Origin: Gnetum montanum
Taxonomy: Eukaryota; Streptophyta; Gnetopsida; Gnetales; Gnetaceae
Length of the DNA stretch: 62,383 bases
NCBI GenBank assembly: GCA_015680685.1
Contig: MNCI01020555.1
Location: forward strand, 28,362-90,744
Reading direction: 5' to 3'
Position 1 is the stretch's first letter. Each line of letters starts with the position of its first letter. The notes beneath the pieces were generated by a model, which saw only the letters and a program-made list of their open reading frames with translations, did no database searches and was not told the origin of the DNA. The translations under genes and the position numbers were made by a program. Shown one piece after another: positions 44,643 to 55,944 of this stretch.

Positions 44643-45974
44643 TTTGTAATTACGGATGTGCAACACGTGCCATGCAATGAAAACACCATAGCAAATACCT
44701 TAGCTACCCTAGCATTAAATGCCCCATCACATCTATTTGTGAATTTGCCAAACTTGATTACCGAGTGTGTGGAGCCTATCATTCAAGCAGTACACGTAGC
44801 CTCTATTAGTGCTATGGATACCCAGGAGTGGTATGCCAACATTAAAGCCTACCTACAACACGATGAGCTCCCAAGCGGATTGACATCTGTGTAGAGAGAC
44901 GCTATCCGTAAGCATGCTCGACAATACGTGCTCATGGGAGACAATGCCCTGTGCAAGCACTCCTATGATGGGATACTGTTGGCATGCATAAATGAGGAGC
45001 AAGCGCAGAAGGTTGTTAATGAGGTACATGAGGGACTATGTGGTGGATACATAGCACTTAGGGCTATGGCTGCAAAAATCATATGCTTAGGGTACTATTG
45101 GCCTCACATGGAGAATGATTTCTTGGCCAAGGTCAAGATGTGTGACATGTGCCAAAGATATGCAAATCTCATACACGTTTCACCTACAGAGCTACATCCA
45201 ATGTAGATCACATGGTCTTTCCAAGGATGGGGACTAGACCTCATAAGACCTATCATGCCTAAGTCTTCCGCAAGGCATAGCTTCATCATCACTGCCATTG
45301 AGTATTTTACTGAATGGGTTGAGGCTATTCCCCTGAGGAAGACCACATCATAGTAGGTTTGCCACTTTATCTTAGACAACATCATGATAAGGTTTGGGCT
45401 TCCTATGACTATTATGATTAACAATAGGTCATAGTTCAGTAGTGCCAAAACCCAAACCTTCTACAGTAATCTTGGCATCAAGCAATTGTTCTCCTCACCA
45501 TATTACCCATAGGCGAATGGATAGGCAAAGGCTACAAATAAGTCCATCATCAACTTGTTGAAAAGAATGCTTAACAATAGCAAGAGGTGATGGCATGAGC
45601 AAATCCTCTATGTGCTGTGGGCTTACAAGATTACATGCAGGACTACGATAGGTAAGACACCTTATAATCTTGTGTATGGATCTGAAGCAATGTTACCTCT
45701 TGAATTGCAGGTGTAATCACTCTGGATGATCCTATCAGATGTCATAAGTGACACCTAGAACACTGAGTCGAAGATCATCAACCTCGACTCAATAGAGGAG
45801 AAGCATTCACAAACACTAAGTCGCATAGAGCATTACCAAAACAAGCAGTGGCAAAAACATCATGCAAATCCACATCAACGGCCAATACAGAAGGGAGACC
45901 TCATTCTCAAGGTTGTCCATGAGCATATGAACAAATTCTCAGCAAACTGGGAAGGTCCATACATGGTCATAAAA
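44643..45974 (+). pseudogene. Element C integrase, N-terminal and catalytic parts
   Basis: Integrase inserts the DNA copy into the genome. After the RNase H linker (44658-44894) comes the zinc-binding part (~45025-45165): VHEGLCGGYIALRAMAAKII, then YYWPHM and CDMCQRYAN. Both Cys are kept, but the second His is Tyr (CGGY). The catalytic core (~45205-45715) has WGLDLIRPI (first Asp present), then TIMINNRS*FSSAKTQ where family members have a DNG-x-(Q/R)-F motif (Asp to Asn), and YP*ANG*AKATNKSI where the catalytic Glu is Lys. Stops at several former Gln/Trp codons (CAA/CAG/TGG to TAA/TAG/TGA) indicate methylation-type decay. The end is lost in an assembly gap. Confidence 0.88.
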
Positions 45975-46945
45975 NNNNNNNNNNNNNNNNNNNNNNNNNN
46001 NNNNNNNNNNNNNNNNNNNNNNNNNNNNNNNNNNNNNNNNNNNNNNNNNNNNNNNNNNNNNNNNNNNNNNNNNNNNNNNNNNNNNNNNNNNNNNNNNNNN
46101 NNNNNNNNNNNNNNNNNNNNNNNNNNNNNNNNNNNNNNNNNNNNNNNNNNNNNNNNNNNNNNNNNNNNNNNNNNNNNNNNNNNNNNNNNNNNNNNNNNNN
46201 NNNNNNNNNNNNNNNNNNNNNNNNNNNNNNNNNNNNNNNNNNNNNNNNNNNNNNNNNNNNNNNNNNNNNNNNNNNNNNNNNNNNNNNNNNNNNNNNNNNN
46301 NNNNNNNNNNNNNNNNNNNNNNNNNNNNNNNNNNNNNNNNNNNNNNNNNNNNNNNNNNNNNNNNNNNNNNNNNNNNNNNNNNNNNNNNNNNNNNNNNNNN
46401 NNNNNNNNNNNNNNNNNNNNNNNNNNNNNNNNNNNNNNNNNNNNNNNNNNNNNNNNNNNNNNNNNNNNNNNNNNNNNNNNNNNNNNNNNNNNNNNNNNNN
46501 NNNNNNNNNNNNNNNNNNNNNNNNNNNNNNNNNNNNNNNNNNNNNNNNNNNNNNNNNNNNNNNNNNNNNNNNNNNNNNNNNNNNNNNNNNNNNNNNNNNN
46601 NNNNNNNNNNNNNNNNNNNNNNNNNNNNNNNNNNNNNNNNNNNNNNNNNNNNNNNNNNNNNNNNNNNNNNNNNNNNNNNNNNNNNNNNNNNNNNNNNNNN
46701 NNNNNNNNNNNNNNNNNNNNNNNNNNNNNNNNNNNNNNNNNNNNNNNNNNNNNNNNNNNNNNNNNNNNNNNNNNNNNNNNNNNNNNNNNNNNNNNNNNNN
46801 NNNNNNNNNNNNNNNNNNNNNNNNNNNNNNNNNNNNNNNNNNNNNNNNNNNNNNNNNNNNNNNNNNNNNNNNNNNNNNNNNNNNNNNNNNNNNNNNNNNN
46901 NNNNNNNNNNNNNNNNNNNNNNNNNNNNNNNNNNNNNNNNNNNNN
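45975..46945. other. Assembly gap (971 N)
   Basis: Unknown sequence. Flanks are both integrase, so the gap covers the integrase C-terminal domain and possibly further insertions. Open frames spanning the gap are artefacts. Confidence 0.99.
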
Positions 46946-47029
46946 AGGGCCTTCAAGCTGGCAGACATGGATGGCAACGAGTTCGCAAATCTGGTGAATC
47001 ATTCATATCTCAAGCTGTACTACATCTAA
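46946..47029 (+). pseudogene. Element C integrase C-terminal tail
   Basis: Right after the gap the sense strand reads KLADMDGNEFANLVNHSYLK then LYYI and a stop TAA at 47027-47029. This is the typical end of Tat/Ty3 integrases (xLxDMDGxExxxxxNxxxLKxYY). It shows the end of pol. Confidence 0.8.
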
Positions 47030-47670
47030 AGCATGAACATGGTAATCTCATCCGCTATAACGTAAAATTGGCAAAGCTCGTCCGCTATGACATAAAACTA
47101 GCAAACAAATGTTTGCTATGACGTAAAACTGGCGAAGGTAAGCTCATCCGCTATGACGTAAACCTGGCAAGGCTCGTCCGCTACAACGTAAAACTAGCAA
47201 ACAAATGTCCGCTACAACGTAAAACTTGCAAAGGTGGCAAACGTATACTATGAAATCAAACTAGCAAAGGTAAGCTCATTCGCTATGATATAAAATTGGC
47301 AAAGCTCATCCGCTACGACGTAAAATTGGCAAACAAACATCCGCTATGATGTAAAACTGGAAAAGGTGGCAAATGTCCACTACGACATAAAACTGACGAA
47401 GGTAATCTCGTCTGCTATGACGTAAAACTAGCAAATTTCATCCGCTACAACATAAAACTAGCAAACAAATGTCCACTACGACGTAAAACTGGCACAGAGA
47501 GTCCGCTATGATGTTAAACTGGTACAAATGGTCTACTAGGACCTTAAACTAGCTCATCCACCATCCGCTACAACAATAAATTGGCACATATGGTCTGTTA
47601 AGATCCTAAATTATCACAATGGTTTGCTGTGACCTTAAACTAGCACAACATAGTCTACCAAGACCTTAAA
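47030..47670 (+). repeat. Tandem array 'CCGCTATGACGTAAAACTGGCAAA'
   Basis: About twenty degenerate copies of a ~24-35 bp unit (consensus CTCGTCCGCTATGACGTAAAACTGGCAAA) run from the end of integrase. It becomes more diverged to the right (GACCTTAAACTAGCA forms), linking it with the two other arrays in element C. Non-coding. Confidence 0.85.
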
Positions 47671-48004
47671 CTAGGTTTGCAACATGTCCCCAGCATGCAT
47701 CTACGATGATATACAACAAGCGAGTATGCACAGTGCTGACACGGGGTGGGAAGTTGTAGTTCCCAAATGTAGTACACGATGCCACGATAACACCATCGGG
47801 AACATATGCAACGTCTCTACTCTTGGCATCTTGCTAATCCTCTAGAGATGTCATGTGACATCATGCTAACCCTCTGGACCTACTACCATGATGGCTCAGT
47901 GCCCTGGCAATAGCCTTCCTGGTCAGCGCCTGCTGATAGAGTTCCAGCAGTATTGTGGCCCAGCCACGATATTGTTAACCTCCAACCCCTACCAGCATCC
48001 AAGC
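47671..48004. other. Element C 3' spacer, nothing recognised
   Basis: Non-repetitive sequence between the tandem array and the second antisense gene; no coding sequence recognised. Confidence 0.4.
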
Positions 48005-48640
48005 TCAAAATATGTTTAGTTGTTGGGTAGCCAATCTCACAATTGAACTGAGACTACGTGTCTTCGGTAGGGATTCTTGAGCATTTGCACTCATAGCAAC
48101 TCCCAGCCTCTTTGATGACAGCTCCTTCATGCTGATGCTGCTAAGGCTACTCTTGGCCTTCTTGGTTTGGACGCTACATGACTCAGCAACAACATCAGTT
48201 TCCCCAACAACATCCACAGCAAGATCCTTACCTTCGATTTGCATCATGGTTGTTTCTCCTGGTTTGCTCTCTATTGTGTTTGCAGGGTGCATACCAAAGG
48301 GGCGTCAGTCGAAGGTGCATCTTACAACAGCAAAAAATGCTACAGTGTTACAACATGGTTGCCTTGACTAGCTTAATTACTTTTGAGTGCACATCCTATC
48401 CTTCCCCTTTGCATACCTTATCTCATCCCTTACACTCACGATTCGCTCTCCCCCCTCTTTTACCAACTTTTTTCGACACTTGTCAAGCCCTCCCATATGC
48501 TCAACCACAAAGTCCATGATGCACATAACATAGCTTGCCGCATGGGAAACATCTGTAGGCAGGTTAAGCCCCATGTGGATGTAACACAACTCATCCTGGG
48601 AAAGAAACACCTATCCTGCAACAACAAGGTTGTTTGCAAA
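48005..48640 (-). pseudogene. Second antisense, apparently spliced ORF of element C
   Basis: On the minus strand a block after the acceptor TTGTTGTTGCAG (exon from ~48627) reads VFLSQDELCYIHMGLNLPTD and continues to VRDEIRYAKGKDRMCTQK (to ~48383). A donor-like AAAAGTAATT follows, then an acceptor AACACAATAG, then a second block ESKPGETTMMQIEGKDLAVD continuing through a Ser/Lys-rich segment (KKAKSSLSSISMKELSSKRL) to a stop near 48005. Antisense extra ORFs between pol and the 3' LTR are known in Tat-lineage elements; the family of this protein is not recognised. Exon edges are proposals. Confidence 0.45.
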
Positions 48641-49052
48641 TGTAAACAGCAAAACAGCAAAGGCAAAAGCATAAAACAACAAAAGCTCATGCGCAAAAAA
48701 AATGTGCCTAAAAAAATTGCACAAAAGCTATTTCGCAATCACCCCCTCTGAGCATTTCAATGAGAGGTCGAAGGTTAGTGAAAGAAAAAGTGACCATGCA
48801 AACAACTCCCTCACAAGCATTTCAATGAGGGATTTTGCTAAGTTTCACCTTTACCTTTTCCTGAACCTCCTCCCTCCCTGCTTAACCCTTCTCTATTCCC
48901 CTGCATAACTAATGCAACACTCTCAAGCACAGCTAAGTGATCTCTTGGCGATCACTGAGGAGCAAGGTTAGTATTCTATCTTTCGTGGTGTTTTGTATTC
49001 TTTGTCAGCGTCCCTTAGGTCCATCCTCCAAACATCGACAAAGAGGGGCCAA
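48641..49052 (+). other. Element C 3' untranslated region with polypurine tract
   Basis: Contains two copies of AGCATTTCAATGAG (~48750 and ~48817). It ends in AAAGAGGGGCCAA (49040-49052), the polypurine tract priming plus-strand synthesis, directly before the 3' LTR. No gene seen. Confidence 0.6.
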
Positions 49053-50936
49053 TGAAACACCCTAAATTTTTAAGTCATTCTTGTTTCATCAAGTCTTTAA
49101 AATTCAAGCAATGTCATGACACTTAGACAAGAAATGGATGCTGTGAGTTTAGACTATCCAGTTTGGCAAGTTTTCTACACCTAGTGTTGATAGGCTCAAT
49201 GGACTCCCCAGCCTGCCCACCTGGGTAGCTCATCTAGCTAATTGCCTATTCAGAAGTGAGGTGTGGAGTTGTCAACGGTGCTTAGGATGTGCAAAACAGT
49301 TTGGAAACTTTTCTAGCCAGGAAGTTTGCTATGCTACACTACGCTATGTAGCATAGCAGGCTTCAGGAGATAGTTGTTCAGGCAATCAACTATGAACTAT
49401 TGCAAGATAGACTGCTACGCTATACTATGCTATGCAGTGTAGCACAGCATAGCAAGAGCAATCTAAGAGAGCTCAGCTTACTTAGTGATCTCAATTGCAC
49501 TCAGTTAGTACCTCTAGCCTTTAAAAACAATTGTTTCGTTCAACTTCAAGCCCTTCAGTAAAGATCCTCTCATTAGAAAAGTAGCATATCAAGCAAAAAG
49601 TAGGCTATGATGCTTGCTACGCTACGCAGCGTAGCACAACATAGCGATGATGCAAGAACAGTAAAAGACATCTCCAAAATGCAGAATCAACAAGTTCAAA
49701 AGCTTCACCTCGCAGACGATAAATGTTGCAGATTGTCAACGTGATCATCAGAGAGCAAAGGTTGCAAATTGCAGTTAAGGCCAGCTGCTACACTGTGCTA
49801 CGCTACATAGCGTAGCATAGTGTAGCAAACATGCAAAGTTAGCCTATACACTTCAAAGACTTCCACCACATGCAATCAACTCTGAAGCAAATTTCTTCTT
49901 CGAACTGGTGGCTACGCTATGCTACGCTACATAGCGTAGCAAGTAGCTATGTTATGCCAGCATGCTATGCTACACAGCGTAGCAAGCGGCTACACTACGC
50001 AAACATGCCATGTTCCACATCATAGTGTAGCAAGCAACAACACTACATTAGCTCGCTTCACTCTTTGTTAGCATCGTTGGCACACATCTCCAGTTTCGAC
50101 AGCATGATTGCAGCATGGTAGGCTTGTCAATCAATCAACTTTGCATGACCATGCGACATGGACACATTAACACCTTGCGAGCCAAGGACACATGACATCC
50201 AAATCACATCTTTCACATGCTCCTAGCCCTATAAATACCTCTATGAGCAACTCTCAAAGGGTTGGAAAACTTAAAGGTTGACATTTTGGCCATTTTTGAG
50301 CATTTTTGGCATTGGTTGGAAAATCGGCAATTTAAACGGCATTTTTGAACGATTGGCAAGTTTAGCAAACATTTTGCTTGGCAAAGATCAAATTAGCAAT
50401 CTTGAGTATTGTAAACATTCCTACGTTGACAAATCCAAATAGCAGGCATTCCCATTTGGCATTCTGTTAGCTCTTTCCTGATGCCTTTGTAGCATTTTGC
50501 ATTGTTAGCTCTTGGATCCGCGTTCAAGCGTACAATTGGCTTGCTTTGAACGTCTCTGGTTACTTTTAGGATCTCTGTGTGCCCATGCGTCGCGCAACCA
50601 ATTGTATCCACCTTGGCAAAGTAAAGCCATAATCTTGAAGCGGTGCATTTCCTAACTCTAGTTTACTTTATTCTTCTGCTTATCATCACGTCTTACAATG
50701 TTTTTGCTTCCTTGCATATAATAATCATTATTTTTACACCAATAAACATTGTTTTCAAATCACACATTTGCAAAAGGTTATAGTAACATTGATTAGGGCC
50801 TTGTCTGATTGACCAAACCGTTCAAGGCACCCCATTTCCATTTATCTAGCACAGCCCTCGCATGGATCTAGGGTTAAGACTGTCCGACTAATGACCTCTC
50901 GGTGTTTTTCAGCCGCTGATGTTTTCGGGCACTACA
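49053..50936 (+). repeat. 3' LTR of element C
   Basis: 1884 bp, TGAAACACCC...GCACTACA, collinear with the 5' LTR throughout including the GCTACGCTA palindromes and TATA box (50230-50237). Followed by target site CTTAG. Confidence 0.93.
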
Positions 50937-50941
50937 CTTAG

Positions 50942-51348
50942 ATCAAAAAAATCAATCTTTGGAAGATCAAAACACTAATCTTTATGTTGGGGTTATTGAG
51001 GTTGAGCACAGTGAACATGTTGTAAATGACTATGTGAGTGGAACTATAAAAAATCCTATCTCTCATGTAGGTCTCACCCAATTCTATCAAAGTTCTAGAG
51101 AAGGTGAAGAAATCTATGGAGACACCTTGCCTTATCAACAACACGATGGATTTCATCAGAGTAATCCACCACCTTTAAGGGAAGATAAAGATATAAATAA
51201 GACCCTACCTCTTAAAATAGTTGAAGGTGTCCTAAATTTTAATGACACGTCCATGAAACATTCTCCTAGAAAGGCTATATTCGATGACCCACCAAGACCT
51301 AGACCTATCATTGAAACTTATATCAAAGAAAAACTTTATAGAAAATGA
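50942..51348 (+). pseudogene. Element A pol/linker fragment after insertion C
   Basis: Element A resumes here in an open frame (from 50959: MEDQNTNLYVGVIEVEHSEH ... ending at 51346). I do not recognise the domain. It sits where RT and integrase should be but has no motif of either, so it may be a degenerate spacer or a unique ORF of this non-autonomous family. Confidence 0.5.
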
Positions 51349-51672
51349 TCAAGCAAGTTAAGATTAGATCTTGATTTTCGTAATCTTAAGCATTGACAAA
51401 TTGTTAAACAATGTCTTGACAAGAAGTACGTTGGTGAAGTATTTAAGATAGGAGACCTAGTCCCAGAAAAAGGTAGAATATTTGACCAAGAAAATCTCTT
51501 AGGTAAGTTCTCTCTTATGTGGTCAAGCCCATTCTGAGTTAAGGACATCCTTGGCCCCAATGTGTACAAGGTTGCTAATGTGCAAGGACATAGGTTACCT
51601 AGCAATTTTAATGCATTTCATTTAAACCATTTCTACTCAGATGCCCCACGTGGACACCTAGTAGATTCTTAG
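51349..51672 (+). pseudogene. Element A integrase C-terminal remnant
   Basis: The sense strand reads YVGEVFKIGDLVPEKGRIFD, then FSLMWSSPF*VKDILGPNVY, then VANVQGHRLPSNFNAFHLNH and FYSDAPRG, ending in TAG at ~51672. This matches the conserved C-terminal domain of Ty3/gypsy integrases (GDLVL...F...W.GPY.V........Y.L....G..L....N..HLK.Y). The catalytic core is absent. Two stops interrupt. Confidence 0.8.
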
Positions 51673-52974
51673 TTGCATGTTTTCTTCATCTTCATCATCC
51701 ATTTCATTTGTGTATAGTTGCATTTGTGTATTTTCTTTGCATTTCCATCATTTCTTTATTGGCATATTATTTTGATTTTTTCTTTGCATATGATTTGAAT
51801 AATCATTATGGTTCACCATTAACAATAATGTTAGTATAATGCTTTATATAATATTTCTCATTAATATTACATAAAATCTCTTTTATTACTATATATTTCA
51901 ATAATGCTTTGATTCTTCCCAGTCTTTTTTAAGGTTTTAGTTTCTTTAGTTATGTTGGATTATGGAGCATGAGATTTGTGTTAACTTATCATGTAATCAT
52001 CATGATCATGTGAGTGTAGTATAGGTGATGTTGGAGAATGGTTAGCCATAATCACTAGGTGACCTTGGAAAATCCCATTTTTCCTCTCATGACCCCTAGT
52101 CCTCATGTGCAATGATCCATGGTTACCCTGTGAATAATGGGGTGAAGTGTGTTCATCTCCACTTGAGAACCCTTAGACACCTAGGAGACCTACTATGATG
52201 CCATCAAATTGTAATCAAAGACACATACACAAGGGTTGAACTACACCATGGACAAAGTTTCGAAAGGACTGTGTTCATTAACAGTGTAGTTAATCGGCCA
52301 AACTTGTGTTGGAATTCCTACCTTGAAAATGAAGTACACCATGGGCAAAGTTTCCTAAAAAAAATTAAAATAAAAAAGAAAAAATAAAAAAGGAATGAAG
52401 ACCATGTTCATTGGCAGTGTAATAAGTTCTTGAGTGTGATGGGGTCCAACAGTTATTCTCACCCTAACTTTCATTTTCCCTTTTAAACCTATTTTCCAAG
52501 AAAAAAAAGGCAAATAATCACTTTTCATCCATTTTCTTTTTCAATGTTAACAAAAAAAATATTCCAAGGAAAAATTTGAAAGTTGCGGCTAGTCACAATC
52601 TAACATGAGCTTGTCCTTCTCATTAAGTTTAGTATGGGTCTTGTGTTCAAAGTAGTCTGCATGTTGTTGACTTTTACCTTGTCAGAGAATTGGGAAAGAA
52701 ATCATAATTATATTTTAATTATATATGGATATATGTAGTTAAATTAATAAAATTGTATATTTAGAGTTTGATTAAATAAGATAGTGTGGTTTAGGTGGCC
52801 CGCATTTAGTTCTCTTCTGATTATATGGTTATTTTAGTTATGTTTAGTTTACTTTTAAGTTTCCATTTGCTTGTTTTGTGATGTTTGTGATTCCCTACCT
52901 ATTGCATCATTTTAAAATTTTTGTGATCTTGTTCTTTGCACTTGCATGCAATTAAAAGTTTGGGGACTAAGTAT
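51673..52974 (+). other. Element A 3' untranslated region with polypurine tract
   Basis: Long AT-rich non-coding region. It contains two versions of CACCATGG(A/G)CAAAGTTTC (~52245 and ~52340) near A-rich runs and ends in AAGTTTGGGGACTAAGTAT before the 3' LTR, where TTTGGGGAC is the purine tract. Confidence 0.65.
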
Positions 52975-53968
52975 TGATGTCAACACTCCATGCTCTCATG
53001 GGGCCATGATTATCAATGTCTCTATTTCTCTCTCTTAATAACCACAGTAAAAATCATGCGAGTGGTGGACATTTAAATTGCCAGGTGGTGGTCATTGATG
53101 GTGGTGGTTTCAAACATTAGTGATAGATGTGGGCACTTAAATTAGAAAATGTGGACGTTATTACATAAAAAGTGGTGGTGATTTTTATAGCTGTTACATG
53201 AAACGTGGACATCATTATGGATGATTGCAGCAACTATAAAACCAAGGGGGAAGGGGCTTTTGCGAGGAGTCCAAAAGGGGGGCTATTAGTCTTGAGGGGC
53301 AGCTTCTTCTCCACTAAGCAGTGGTTTCATTTTTTCTTTTTATATAGGCTTTTAATTGATCTTCGAGGAGGGTCCAAAGAAAGAGCTGACGCCTCAAAAT
53401 CAGATCCTTGTGGGTCTTCTTGGTGACAGTAGGAGGGTTTTTTCTCTCTTCTTTCTGTCTGCAACAACGTAAGCAACGTAGCCCATGTGCAGGACATGAG
53501 ACGTGGTTGTCTTTGGATTGGTAGCTTGTCTTGGTGGTGCAGACGTGTGTGGATGGTCTTCCTCTCTACAACGGTGCACAAAAAGTGGTAGACGATGGTA
53601 GGTTTTAAGAACCACAGTTGCTACCATGTGCGAACTACGGTGGGCAGTCTCTCTTTCTCTTTTTTTTTCTCTCTCCCTCTCTCATGATGATCATGGTCTT
53701 CCTACCCAGCAGTGGATAACATTACTTATTATATTCAGCAACTTTGAGATAGTTACTTATTTTTTAGTTACTTATTATATTCTCAACTTTGGTATTGTTA
53801 TTTAATTTAAATTAAGATTTTCGCTTTAAATCTTGATTTTTTTGGTTTGGTTTGCTATTTTCAAAAAGCTACATAGCCCTCTCCAACCGAGCCTATGGCG
53901 TCCTAAGCAACAGTCTCCTAAAATGAGTTTTCTTTCCTGGTGTTGATGCGACCAAAATTTATGCATCA
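52975..53968 (+). repeat. 3' LTR of element A
   Basis: 994 bp, TGATGTCAACACTCC...TTTATGCATCA. TATA box TATAAAA at 53235-53241. It holds ~600 bp that the 5' LTR lacks. Two stretches of C/T simple repeats occur at ~53650-53685. Confidence 0.88.
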
Positions 53969-55944
53969 ATAGACTCTAGTTGCAGTAGTGTATGGAGTTA
54001 GGATGCCAATTAACTAAAGCTCCATTAGGATCAAACTACACCATTTTCTTGAATTCAAGTAAGCTTTCAACCTCTTATTCATGCAATAATTTTGCTAAGT
54101 AAAAACTGCCATTCCTCATGCAAATGGCAACCAAAATTAGATGCCATAATACAGCACTTCTACGCAGCATGTTTACCATCAGATTGTCCAACTTATCCAA
54201 AACGTTGCAGAATATTTGGCCTCACTGGCTTGCATTGCTGAATTTAACGACCTAGAGGAGATGGATCAGATGCTTGGAAGAGTCTTGGATTGTGGTGCAA
54301 CATTGAAGATCGTCTTATGGACAACAGATGAGGCTGCCACCTACCCTGATGGGAATCCAAGGCTTCCACCTACCCTCACGTGTTACCAAGGTTGCGTGTC
54401 TCAATAAATAGAGAGTTGCTTCTTACGTCTATGATTTTTAACGTTCCGCCATAGAAATTGACGAAGTAGCGGGCCCCTTCAAAGCCTGCTGCAACAATTA
54501 CGTACTGAGAATGTTCAGTGCTCCGACTTGGACTTCTTTGACCTTGCCCCCCATATGCACAGGTCACATGAGCTGGGTTTTGTAATAGTTGAAGTGACAG
54601 ATGAAAATCGACGCCATTTTGGATTTATACCGGAAAATAAAACAGGAATTAGCAAATATCGTTACACATAGAAGTTTTTTGTAAGTAGTATTAAGCAGGG
54701 AAAAATCATGTTTGGAATGTCCCTGGTCTACGAATGTTCTGCAGGTAGAACATTTAGCATATTTTGGCATCAAAATGCAAAAAAGATACCAATAACAATT
54801 TTTTATTTTATTCTAAAATATTGTCACAATGATTTGTAGATGTTTAAAATATCTCAAGAATAACAAATTTATCCCTAACTTTCGATACCGTGAAAGCTGA
54901 ATGTCTTATGTATAATTATTCTTTCTCATGTACCCGTTGCATCCCCATGACATTTTAAAAAACCTATGGCATCCCTTAAGATATTTAAGAATACCTCCCA
55001 ACTTTTCCAATTCCTAGTCTCCTAGAAATAGGTGAAACACTGCTTGCAAGTCTTATCTGAATAAAGACCTTGAAATTAATTTATACAGAAAAATAAAATC
55101 AGAATTAGCAAATATCCTTACATATAGAAGTATCTTCTTAGTATTATTTGAATAAGGAATTTGAAATTGGTATGAAAAGTTCATCATGAGCAAACCACAA
55201 GTTGATTTTGATCATGGTGAAATCTGTATTGAATGAAATCTATATTAACTAAGAGTTATGGAAGAGACATCATTTACCCCTATAAAACATATTGGGGAGA
55301 TAATACATATTAATTATAATGTGTTAGAAAAATTTTTGTTTTTAAATTTTATCCTTAAATGGATATTGTATACTACCATTTGTAAAAACTCATTTGGCAG
55401 GCAAAGTAATTGGGCTGAATAAGCTCTACAATTTTAGTTGAATAAGTAAAATAATAGCATATATTCATTAACCTAAATAATGTAAATTTACTACATTTCA
55501 AAGGACTTTTTAACATATTTATAATTGTTATTAACATGATGAAACCATGGTAGGAAAAAAAGGATGCAGATTTATTGCCCTTATTAACGCAGACAAGTGA
55601 GATGCACGTGAGCTCATTTTGAAGTATGAAAGTTATAAAATAGTATCATATACATTATTTTTATGGTTAACAACTTGTGAGCTATTGCAAATCAAAATTG
55701 TAGACCATGATGATATGAGATTTACCATAGTTACTGATATTACATTTTCAAAATTTGATTCTGTAAGCCATGACCTTCTAACTTATGTATTTGACTATAA
55801 GTGTAAATCTCTTTTTAAAGTATAAAATTAAAATGAACTGAGCTCAGCATGTACCATTGCATACTGTAAACCACAATGTGGTTTTATTCAAAATAACTGA
55901 TTGCATTCATTTTGAAGAAGTTTATCCAAGAAAATTCTTGTGTT

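Larger units (their letters stand above)
28968..50941 (+). mobile_element. Tat-lineage Ty3/gypsy element C with CTTAG target-site duplication and antisense genes
   Basis: The element is 28973-50936 with 1.9-kb LTRs and a perfect CTTAG duplication (28968-28972, 50937-50941). Collinear + strand domains are gag, protease, RT, RNase H, a second archaeal-type RNase H and integrase. The dual RNase H is the hallmark of the Tat lineage. Without solo LTR D' it is ~20.5 kb, within the range of giant Tat/Ogre elements. It carries two antisense, apparently spliced genes (37176-41655 and 48005-48640). All sense frames contain stops, and the two LTRs differ by roughly 12% in the first ~280 bp by eye, so it is an old, dead insertion. 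A 971-bp gap lies in the integrase. Confidence 0.93.
17138..53968 (+). mobile_element. LTR retrotransposon A (outermost of the nest)
   Basis: Related LTRs lie at 17138-17524 and 52975-53968; gag (18121-19361), protease (28354-28972) and a pol C-terminus (~51350-51672) are collinear on the + strand between them. Subtracting the insertions B and C leaves ~6.1 kb. RT, RNase H and the integrase core are absent, so A appears to be a non-autonomous deletion derivative of a Ty3/gypsy element. Flanking 5-mers (CATGT left, ATAGA right) do not match, and the LRR pseudogene on the left does not continue on the right, so one flank has probably been rearranged. Confidence 0.85.

Noticed and set aside
43104-45448. 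Minus-strand ORFs opposite RT and integrase (e.g. 45104-45448)
   Set aside because: Sense strand carries unmistakable RT, RNase H and integrase motifs; opposite frames are shadows.
45875-47002. Long open frames of 336-375 codons on both strands
   Set aside because: They consist almost entirely of the N gap (45975-46945), which has no stop codons by definition.
53205-53627. ORFs on both strands in the A 3' LTR (73-84 codons)
   Set aside because: Located within LTR U3/R sequence, opposite strands overlap, no family resemblance.
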